A DNA stretch of 15,990 nucleotides from Bacteroidales bacterium (GTDB taxonomy: Bacteria; Bacteroidota; Bacteroidia; Bacteroidales; Bacteroidaceae): NCBI GenBank assembly GCA_004558535.1, contig SFCP01000097.1, positions 1 to 15,990 on the forward strand, read 5' to 3'. Below are positions 1 through 5,748 of this stretch, piece after piece; position 1 is the first letter of the stretch, and every line of letters starts with the position of its first letter. Both the position numbers and the translations under genes were made by a program. The notes beneath the pieces were generated by a model. The model searched no databases and had not been told where the DNA came from. It was given only the letters and a program-made list of their open reading frames with translations.

Positions 1-13
1 CTATACACGATGT

Positions 14-75
14 CCTCCGCCCTCCTTCGCCCTTTCCGCTACGCTCCAAGGACGAAGGAGGGCGGAGGTTTTGTT
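14..75 (+). terminator. Long perfect hairpin followed by T-rich tract
   Basis: Arms 14-29 and 53-68 are a perfect 16-bp inverted repeat (starting CCTCCGCC and ending GGCGGAGG) around a 23-nt loop, followed by TTTTGTT. It could terminate a rightward gene lying left of the window. The stem is longer than most intrinsic terminators and the loop is large, so it could instead be an interspersed palindromic repeat. Confidence 0.35.
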
Positions 76-124
76 GCACTTCTAACTTGACGGTAGGCAA
101 CGAATAGCAGATAAAGAAGAACTT

Positions 125-460
125 TTGAGTTATCTTCACCTACAGCCCCTTTCCCGCGAATGGGAACAAGAAGATATTCTGAACTGTAAGCCTGAATACA
201 TGGCAGTGCTTACGGAAAATGAGCGCGAGCTGCTGCTGTGCTGCAAAGAAAGTAGCTTGGAAGCAGAGTATAACCAAGCCCATCCCCAAAAGGAACAGGC
301 AAGGCCCATGAATACAACTGGCTGCCTAATCATGGTAATAACTGTGCTATTTGTAGCTTTCTATATCAAAAGCACGATGATTGGAAGCATTCTTATTGTG
401 ACCAACCTTATTATTTCACTAATTCAACACCACGCGCTACGGCTACACGCTCACGGCTGA
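125..460 (+). CDS. Hypothetical small protein with hydrophobic C-terminal half
   Basis: I do not recognise a family. From a TTG at 125 the frame gives 111 residues; ATG alternatives lie at 200 and 308, and the frame is open upstream to a TAA at 83, so the start is uncertain. The N-terminal half is charged and rich in Glu and Leu. Residues from about 64 to 102 are strongly hydrophobic (TTGCLIMVITVLFVAFYIKS and onward), consistent with one or two membrane segments. The DNA is visibly more AT-rich than the neighbouring genes. Its last ~40 bases overlap, in another frame, the remnant of an AAA+ ATPase gene, so the ORF end may be an artefact of a recombination junction. It may be a small membrane protein gene or a fragment of one. 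Confidence 0.35.
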   Translation: MSYLHLQPLSREWEQEDILNCKPEYMAVLTENERELLLCCKESSLEAEYNQAHPQKEQARPMNTTGCLIMVITVLFVAFYIKSTMIGSILIVTNLIISLIQHHALRLHAHG

Positions 461-662
461 TGCTGAAAGCCGCCTCCAAGCCCTGTTTGCCGACATGGCA
501 CAGCACAAGGACGAGCACTTCGGCAATGCTCGCGAAGTGCGCAACGTCTTCGAGCAAACCCTGCAGCGGCAGGCGGACCGCCTGATTCACTTGGACAATG
601 TCACCAACCGCGAACTATCCACCATCGAAGCCGAGGACATTGCACCGGCCCAGCCGGCATGA
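423..662 (+). pseudogene. C-terminal remnant of a CbxX/CfqX-type AAA+ ATPase
   Basis: The frame is open from just after a TAA at 420-422 to the TGA at 660-662 (79 codons). It reads YGYTLTADAESRLQALF, then FGNAREVRNVFEQTLQRQAD, then ELSTIEAEDI, which is the end of the AAA+ lid region of CbxX/CfqX/SpoVK-like ATPases. These proteins are normally several hundred residues with Walker A and B motifs, and no trace of those is present upstream in any frame. Similarity starts abruptly around 430-440, where the low-GC ORF to the left ends, so this looks like a 5' truncated gene. An internal ATG at 495 exists, but a functional product is unlikely. It ends 20 nt before the A-tract of the terminator at 683. 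Confidence 0.6.
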
Positions 663-682
663 GCCGCTGACACCTACCGGCG

Positions 683-730
683 AAAAAAAACATCCGCAGC
701 ACCTGTACGCAGGCACTGCGGATGTTTTTT
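683..730. terminator. Bidirectional intrinsic terminator
   Basis: An A8 tract (683-690) precedes CATCCGCAG (691-699), whose complement CTGCGGATG (716-724) is followed by T6 (725-730). The inner bases CCTG-TACG-CAGG extend the stem. The symmetric A and T tracts let it work both ways, between the rightward ATPase remnant and the leftward alaS gene, which converge here. Confidence 0.88.
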
Positions 731-791
731 ATTGCTGATAAAAAAGATTGCTCTTCTATCTTGAAAGTATAGCTTTTGTTGCGGAAACCGA

Positions 792-3416
792 TCAAAGTCC
801 GGCCAGCTCAATTACCTTTTCGACGGCTGCGTCCAGTCCGGAAGCATCTTTGCCGCCGGCAGTGGCGAAGTGGGCGGCACCGCCACCACCTCCCTTGATC
901 AGTTTGGCGGCTTCGCGTACCATGACACCTGCATTGAGGTTGCGGTCCTCTACCAGGTTCTTGCTGATCATGACAGTCAGCAGGGGTTTCTCCTCAAACT
1001 GGCTGCCGATGGCGCAGAGCATATTTTCGGGAAGCATGCCGCTGAGCTGGAAAGCCAGGTCTTTTACGGCTTCGGGGCGGATGGGCATCGGCACCACAGT
1101 CTTGAGCACCTTCACGCCACTGACTTCCTTGGCGTTAGCCACGAGTTTCTCGCGCAGGCCGGCCACACGCTCCTTCACGAAGTCGTCCACCTGCTTCTTG
1201 AGGCCGTCGTTCTCTTCGATGGTCTTGCGGATGACGGAGGTCAGGTCCTTGGCATTGTTGAAGAAAGCCTTGACGCCCTCGATCAAATCCTCCTCAGCAT
1301 AGATACTCTCTTCGGCGGCACGGCCCGTGATAGCCTCGATGCGGCGCACGCCGGCGGCCACGCTGCTTTCGCTCAGGATGCGGATGAGGCCCAGACGGCC
1401 GGTGCTGTGTGCATGACAGCCGCCACAGAATTCTACGCTGTCTCCAAACTGTACCACGCGGACGCGGTCACCATACTTCTCGCCAAACAGGGCAATGGCG
1501 CCCAGCTTCTTGGCTTCTGCCAAGGGCACGTCGCGATGGTCCTGCAGGGGAATATCCTCGCGGATGCGGGCATTGACGATGCGCTCCACCTGACGCAACT
1601 CCTCGCGCGTCACCTTTTGGAAGTGGCTGAAGTCAAAGCGCAGAGATTCGGGCGTCACGAGCGAGCCTTTCTGCTCCACATGAGTACCGAGCACTTCGCG
1701 CAGCGCCTGATCCAGCAGGTGGGTGGCCGTATGATTGGCTTCACTGGCGCGGCGGGCCTCCAAGTTCACACGGGCATGGAAGTGGGCCGCGGGATCGGCA
1801 GGCAACTGTTTGGTAAGGTGGATGGGCAGGTTGTTTTCGCGCTTTGTATCAAAGATTTCCACCCGCATATCTTCGGCTTCAAGCACACCGCTGTCTCCCA
1901 TCTGACCACCCATTTCGGCGTAGAAAGGAGTAACGTCGAGTACCAGCTCGTAATAGGTTTGCTTCTTCTGCTGCACGCGGCGGTAACGCAGGATGCGGCA
2001 ATCGTGTTCCGTCTCATCCCAGCCCACGAACTGCGTTTCGCCCTCGGCGAGCACCACCCAGTCGTCCGTTTCCACGGCGGCGGCGTTGCGTGCGCGCTCC
2101 TTTTGCTTCTGCATCTCGGCGTTGAAGGCGGCCTCGTCTACGCTCAGTCCGTTCTCAGCGCAAATGAGTTGGGTCAGGTCAAAGGGAAATCCGTAGGTAT
2201 CAAAGAGCGTGAATGCTTTCTGTCCGTCTACCGTTGTGCTGCCGGCGGCTTTGGTCTCGTCCATGACGCTTTCCAGCAGGTTGATACCCGTGGCCAGTGT
2301 GCGCAGGAAGGATTCTTCTTCCTCTTGCATCACGCGGCCGATGAGCTGCTGCTGTCCCTTCAGTTCGGGATAGGCGTCACCCATTTCGCTGACCAGTGTA
2401 GGCAGGAGCTTGTACATGAAAGCTTCGCGCTGTCCCAGGAAAGTATAGGCATAACGCACGGCGCGGCGCAGGATGCGGCGGATGACGTAGCCGGCCTTGG
2501 CGTTCGAGGGCAGCTGTCCGTCAGCAATCGAAAATGCAATGGCGCGCAGGTGGTCTGCAATGACGCGCATGGCCACGTCCGTCTTTTCCTCCTTGCCATA
2601 CTCGAATCCGCTCAGTTCGCCGATGCGGCGGATGATGGGCTGGAACACGTCAGTATCGTAGTTCGAGTTCTTGCCCTGCATCACACGGACCAGGCGCTCA
2701 AATCCCATGCCGGTATCGATGACCTTGTGGGGGAGCGGTTCCAGCGAACCGTCGGCCTTGCGATTGTATTGCATGAAAACGAGATTCCAAATCTCAATCA
2801 CCTGCGGGTTGTCCTTGTTCACCAGTTCGGCACCGCTCACGGCTGCTTTTTCCTCCTCGCTGCGTCCATCGATATGGATTTCGGAGCAAGGACCGCAGGG
2901 CCCCGTGTCGCCCATCTCCCAAAAGTTATCGTGCTTGTTGCCATTGATGATATGGTCCTTGGGGAAGAAGGCTTCCCAGTAGGCAGCAGCCTCGTCGTCA
3001 CGCTCCAGCCCTTCTTCTTTTGAGCCTTCAAACACGGTCACGTAGAGGTCCTTGGGATCTATGTGCAACACGTCTACCAGGTAGCGGTAGGCCCAGGTGA
3101 TGGCTTCCTTTTTGAAATAATCACCGAAGCTCCAGTTGCCGAGCATCTCAAACATGGTGTGGTGGTACGTGTCGCGGCCCACCTCCTCCAGGTCGTTGTG
3201 TTTGCCCGACACGCGCAGGCATTTCTGCGAGTCGCACTGGCGGCGGCTCTTGGGTTCGGTATTGCCCAGGATGATGTCCTTAAACTGGTTCATACCGGCA
3301 TTGGTAAACATCAGGGTGGGGTCGTCCTTGATGACCATCGGAGCCGAGGGAACTACCAAGTGGCCCTGCTCCTCGAAAAATCTCTTGAAAGATTCGCGTA
3401 TTTCGTTGGCTGTCAT
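792..3416 (-). CDS. alaS: Alanine--tRNA ligase
   Basis: Cytosolic class II aminoacyl-tRNA synthetase that charges tRNA-Ala with alanine and clears mischarged Ser/Gly. At 874 residues it has the usual full length. The N-terminal catalytic domain opens MTANEIRESFKRFFEEQGH and includes RVSGKHNDLEEVG and MFEMLGNWSFGDYF. The editing domain shows the zinc ligands H562 and H566 (HTATH) and C664 and H668 (CGGCH). The C-terminal oligomerisation domain ends in a Gly-rich stretch (IKGGGGGAAHFATAGG) found in AlaRS and DHH proteins. The frame is open 17 codons upstream, but the family start fits the ATG at 3414-3416. Odd point: the third zinc motif is CGGCH where the family usually has CGGTH. The gene lies downstream of the GH127-like gene in the same direction, 161 bp apart, and ends at a strong terminator. 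Confidence 0.97.
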   Translation of the reverse strand: MTANEIRESFKRFFEEQGHLVVPSAPMVIKDDPTLMFTNAGMNQFKDIILGNTEPKSRRQCDSQKCLRVSGKHNDLEEVGRDTYHHTMFEMLGNWSFGDYFKKEAITWAYRYLVDVLHIDPKDLYVTVFEGSKEEGLERDDEAAAYWEAFFPKDHIINGNKHDNFWEMGDTGPCGPCSEIHIDGRSEEEKAAVSGAELVNKDNPQVIEIWNLVFMQYNRKADGSLEPLPHKVIDTGMGFERLVRVMQGKNSNYDTDVFQPIIRRIGELSGFEYGKEEKTDVAMRVIADHLRAIAFSIADGQLPSNAKAGYVIRRILRRAVRYAYTFLGQREAFMYKLLPTLVSEMGDAYPELKGQQQLIGRVMQEEEESFLRTLATGINLLESVMDETKAAGSTTVDGQKAFTLFDTYGFPFDLTQLICAENGLSVDEAAFNAEMQKQKERARNAAAVETDDWVVLAEGETQFVGWDETEHDCRILRYRRVQQKKQTYYELVLDVTPFYAEMGGQMGDSGVLEAEDMRVEIFDTKRENNLPIHLTKQLPADPAAHFHARVNLEARRASEANHTATHLLDQALREVLGTHVEQKGSLVTPESLRFDFSHFQKVTREELRQVERIVNARIREDIPLQDHRDVPLAEAKKLGAIALFGEKYGDRVRVVQFGDSVEFCGGCHAHSTGRLGLIRILSESSVAAGVRRIEAITGRAAEESIYAEEDLIEGVKAFFNNAKDLTSVIRKTIEENDGLKKQVDDFVKERVAGLREKLVANAKEVSGVKVLKTVVPMPIRPEAVKDLAFQLSGMLPENMLCAIGSQFEEKPLLTVMISKNLVEDRNLNAGVMVREAAKLIKGGGGGAAHFATAGGKDASGLDAAVEKVIELAGL

Positions 3417-3445
3417 TGTATAGGTGATGTTTTTAATTTCGGGCG

Positions 3446-3453
3446 CGAAGTTA
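3446..3453 (-). promoter_or_regulatory. Possible -7 element for alaS
   Basis: On the minus strand the sequence is TAACTTCG, one base off the Bacteroidetes -7 consensus TAnnTTTG, about 30 bp upstream of the alaS ATG. No TTTG is found at the proper 19-21 nt distance (the nearest is 11 nt away), so the call is weak. Confidence 0.35.
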
Positions 3454-3577
3454 CGAAAAATTTGCAAACTAAAGCGACTTAGGTCTTATTCGTTCGCCGA
3501 AGCCGCGCAAGAAAGCCCTGCTGTCGCCGCACAAGGGGTGATTTACCGCTATGCAGGGCGTCACGGGGCGCGGTGGC

Positions 3578-4735
3578 TCAATGTATCTCCCGCATCCAGA
3601 TTTCCTGCGGCCGGTCGCCCCAGGGCTCCCAAGCGCGGGGCAGGGCCGGCGCCGTGGCATCGGCGGGCACGCCATGGTCGTCGTAGAGGTTTCCCTCAAG
3701 GATGGGACTACCATAGCGGTTGGGCATTTCGGCCTCCGTCAAGGGCGCGGTGGCAGAGAAGTAGCCAAGCTGCACCGCAGAGGTACTATAAACGAGCGGG
3801 CCGCGCTGCAGGGCCACCTGTCCGCGCCGCAGTTGTCCGTCGTCGCCTCTTCGTCGCAACAGGCGGGGTTGCATGGGTAGGTCAAACCACACCTCGTCGC
3901 CCTTGTTCCAGCGGCGGCACACGATGGCATAGCCTTTTTCCACCGGCACCTCCTCTGCGCGGCCGTTTACATAGATGGTGATTGCGGACGGGGCGGACGG
4001 GGCAAAATCGAAAGGCAGGAGCGAGGAGGTGCCTCCGCGCGCCCAATCGGGAATGCGGACACGTAGGGTCAGCTGCGGCTTCTTCACACGGAAACCGGTC
4101 AGACGCAGGCGCACACGACCGTCGCAGGGCATGGCCGTGAGCTGGTCCAGATAGAAGTCCCAGCCTGCCACGGCTACGTGGGTAGTACTATTGGCGAACA
4201 GATTGACATATACGCCCTCGGCATCAGCCGCCAGCATACAGCCGGTAGCATCCACCATAGCCTGTGCCGCCACATGCTGATCGGTGTCCAAAGTTCCGGA
4301 CAGACACCTGCCCGACAGGGCGTTGCAAAGCGTCCGTTCGGCCACGTCAAACCACCGTGCGTCGGGCTCACCGGGAAACAGTTCTGCTGCCAAGCGCAGG
4401 ACGTTGCTGCCGGCTATGCCCTGTTCGCGGTCCAGGTCCTCCCCCACTCCACCGATTACGTTCAGCGCAGGCAGCACCTCGTGCCGCCACTGTTGCAAAC
4501 GGGCCTTCCGCGCACGCCCCGTCAGTTTGACAAAGGGCCGTGCCTGCAGGCGAGGGTCTACGGCCAGCGCTCGGCAACGAAAGTCGCTTCCGTCGCTCCA
4601 CAGGACCACACTGTCGGCCGGCACATAGCAGGGCGGTTCCACCCGTCGCTGCCCATCGGCCCACAGCTGGGCGAAACCGGCAATCCACAGAACGAAAAGA
4701 GCCACGCGCCGGATACATTGGGAAAAAGTACACAT
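3578..4735 (-). CDS. Secreted, shortened GH127-like (DUF1680) protein
   Basis: A 385-residue protein. Residues 1-26 (to AQLWA) look like a signal peptide, so export is expected. From about residue 150 it follows the C-terminal part of GH127 beta-L-arabinofuranosidases: YVNLFANS (176-183), DGRVRLRLTG, LRVRIPDWARG (~225-235), GYAIVCRRWNKGDEVWFDLPM and VALQRGPLVYS (~306-316). GH127 enzymes are usually 600 residues or more, with an alpha/alpha barrel carrying a catalytic Glu and Cys. Here only about 140 residues lie between the signal peptide and YVNLFANS. A weak echo of the barrel end remains (WFDVAERTLCNALSG), but the conserved Cys-Cys-Pro segment is absent. It is therefore probably non-catalytic or altered in function. 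It has its own promoter at 4782-4810. Family confidence is fair; function is unknown. Confidence 0.7.
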   Translation of the reverse strand: MCTFSQCIRRVALFVLWIAGFAQLWADGQRRVEPPCYVPADSVVLWSDGSDFRCRALAVDPRLQARPFVKLTGRARKARLQQWRHEVLPALNVIGGVGEDLDREQGIAGSNVLRLAAELFPGEPDARWFDVAERTLCNALSGRCLSGTLDTDQHVAAQAMVDATGCMLAADAEGVYVNLFANSTTHVAVAGWDFYLDQLTAMPCDGRVRLRLTGFRVKKPQLTLRVRIPDWARGGTSSLLPFDFAPSAPSAITIYVNGRAEEVPVEKGYAIVCRRWNKGDEVWFDLPMQPRLLRRRGDDGQLRRGQVALQRGPLVYSTSAVQLGYFSATAPLTEAEMPNRYGSPILEGNLYDDHGVPADATAPALPRAWEPWGDRPQEIWMREIH

Positions 4736-4781
4736 AAGCTATAAAAATTGGGGAAAGGGGCAGACATGCCGCCACTGCGCA

Positions 4782-4810
4782 CAAAAGTACAAAAAAAAAT
4801 TCCGCAACAA
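4782..4810 (-). promoter_or_regulatory. Promoter of the GH127-like gene
   Basis: On the minus strand TACTTTTG (4782-4789) matches TAnnTTTG exactly, with TTG (4808-4810) 18 nt upstream. Transcription would start near 4775, about 40 nt before the ATG at 4735. The spacer contains the T9 run of the preceding tRNA terminator. Confidence 0.68.
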
Positions 4811-4827
4811 CTTTTTCCTGTGCGGAA
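4791..4827 (-). terminator. Intrinsic terminator of tRNA-Gln
   Basis: Reading leftward, TTCCGCA (4821-4827) pairs with TGCGGAA (4800-4806) over a 14-nt loop and is followed by T9 (4791-4799). It lies about 20 nt after the tRNA 3' end. It overlaps the promoter of the next gene. Confidence 0.7.
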
Positions 4828-4846
4828 CTTGTCATTGCGGAAGTAG

Positions 4847-4918
4847 TTGGGGTACCCGGACTCGAACCAGGAAAGACAGGACCAGAATCTGTAGTGTTGC
4901 CAATTACACCATACCCCA
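4847..4918 (-). tRNA. tRNA-Gln, anticodon CUG
   Basis: Full 72-nt cloverleaf: acceptor TGGGGTA/TACCCCA with the U1-A72 pair typical of tRNA-Gln, D arm GTGT/ACAC, anticodon loop TTCTGGT with CTG at 4883-4885, T arm CCTGG/CCGGG around TTCGAGT, discriminator A. CCA is not encoded. The last pair of the anticodon stem (positions 31-39) is an A-C mismatch. It decodes CAG. Confidence 0.95.
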
Positions 4919-4958
4919 AACTGTCTTTGTAATCAAGATGCCCTCTCGAATACGGGTG

Positions 4959-4989
4959 CAAAGGTAGTTACTATTTTTGAACCGACAAA
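4959..4989 (-). promoter_or_regulatory. Promoter of tRNA-Gln
   Basis: On the minus strand, TTTG (4986-4989), exactly 19 nt, then TACCTTTG (4959-4966): a full match to the Bacteroidetes housekeeping promoter. The tRNA 5' end lies about 40 nt downstream. Confidence 0.83.
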
Positions 4990-5019
4990 CAAATCCTCGA
5001 TTTTTTCTCCACTTTTTTT

Positions 5020-5072
5020 AAAAAAAACGAGTTGGGGCGAATTTCTGCTGATTGTTTTATAATCGCCAACTC
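5020..5072 (-). terminator. Leftward intrinsic terminator with T8
   Basis: Reading leftward, GAGTTGGCGA (5063-5072) pairs with TCGCC and AACTC (5029-5040, with a 2-nt bulge) and is followed by T8 (5020-5027). It stands upstream of the tRNA promoter and would stop leftward transcription entering from the 5100-5545 region. Confidence 0.6.
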
Positions 5073-5282
5073 CCGGCAAAAGGCATTGCGCAGCGTTTCC
5101 TCAAATACAGACAGGCTGACGTAGAAATGCCTTCTCCGGCTACAGATTGTACTGACAATGCCGGATAGTTTTCACCATGCAGCCCCCGCAGCAACAACCG
5201 GGGCGGGACTGCTTCCCAAACACTGCTGCCGCCGAAGTGACCGCCTTATATATACGTATTTTATCTCCCGAAAAACGCTGCA

Positions 5283-5359
5283 AACTATACACCAGGCCCC
5301 ACAAACCTCTCACTGTCAATCCGTCTGCGGTGTATAGTTGCACCGCCCAACTATACACC
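5283..5359. repeat. AACTATACACC repeat, three copies, one inverted
   Basis: AACTATACACC occurs at 5283-5293 and 5349-5359, and its reverse complement at 5329-5339. The last two form an 11-bp palindrome with a 9-nt centre. It may be an operator-like or interspersed repeat; I see no gene that it obviously controls. Confidence 0.6.
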
Positions 5360-5468
5360 AACCATGCACCCTGACTTTTCCTGATTTTGGCAGGCGCATC
5401 GCACACCCCTACCCTATCTTGGGGACAGCGCCCCCCGCCTTGCAGCAAGCCCGTCCGTCCCGAAGACC

Positions 5469-5508
5469 ATAAAATAAGGGGAGCGCATTCTCACGAACAC
5501 CCTCCCCT
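5469..5508 (-). terminator. Terminator downstream of the 61-aa gene
   Basis: Reading leftward, AGGGGAG (5502-5508) pairs with CTCCCCT (5477-5483), with a small inner TTC/GAA pairing, followed by TATTTTAT. It lies about 40 nt after the stop codon at 5545. The T-tract is interrupted. Confidence 0.5.
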
Positions 5509-5544
5509 CGGCTTTGTTATAAGGAAAATTTACAAAATGTATAC

Positions 5545-5730
5545 TTATTCTTCGTCCACACCGCTCCACAGGGAGCTATCCCACGGGCCTTTCTTTTTTG
5601 TGAGGGCGCCGTCGACGGACACACCGGTTTCATCCATGCCTACTTGGGGATTGTTGGAACCCGTCAAAAGGGCGTTTTCCGGATCCAACAGGATGTGGTT
5701 TGATGCGGGTGCTATATAATTCTTTTTCAT
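5545..5730 (-). CDS. Small 61-residue peptide (MKK.Y..P type)
   Basis: The frame gives MKKNYIAPASNHILLDPENA at the start and a Trp- and acid-rich end (PWDSSLWSGVDEE). It has no hydrophobic signal or membrane segment. It resembles, from memory, a loose group of short Prevotella/Bacteroides proteins that begin MKK-x-Y-x-x-P and end in Trp/Asp/Glu; their function is not known to me. An AAAGGA Shine-Dalgarno-like sequence lies 6-7 nt before the ATG at 5728-5730. It starts 18 nt after the stop of the large secreted-protein gene, so the two probably share a transcript, and a terminator follows at 5469-5508. The tight coupling suggests a role tied to the secreted protein, but this is inference. Confidence 0.65.
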   Translation of the reverse strand: MKKNYIAPASNHILLDPENALLTGSNNPQVGMDETGVSVDGALTKKKGPWDSSLWSGVDEE

Positions 5731-5748
5731 GACTATCCTTTCGTTAGC

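Larger units (their letters stand above)
5073..5544. other. Gene-poor stretch with repeated AACTATACACC
   Basis: No convincing gene. A minus-strand frame of 102 codons (5140-5448) exists but shows no family resemblance and reads through the repeats. Contents: three copies of an 11-mer (5283-5293, 5329-5339 inverted, 5349-5359) and a terminator at 5469-5508. The window also begins with CTATACAC. Confidence 0.5.

Noticed and set aside
870..3023. 717-codon open frame on the plus strand opposite alaS
   Set aside because: It lies wholly antisense to a clear, full-length alaS and shows no family motif; GC-rich genes commonly leave long open frames on the other strand.
3417..3467. 17-residue upstream extension of AlaRS
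   Set aside because: It covers the likely promoter, and the family N terminus matches the ATG at 3416.
3515..3559. GCCCTGC/GCAGGGC inverted repeat after the GH127-like gene as a terminator
   Set aside because: Only a 7-bp stem with a 31-nt loop and a poor T-tract (TTTCTT); too weak to list.
4368..4961. 197-codon minus-strand frame running through the tRNA-Gln gene
   Set aside because: It crosses the tRNA, its terminator and the GH127-like start, and has no family resemblance.
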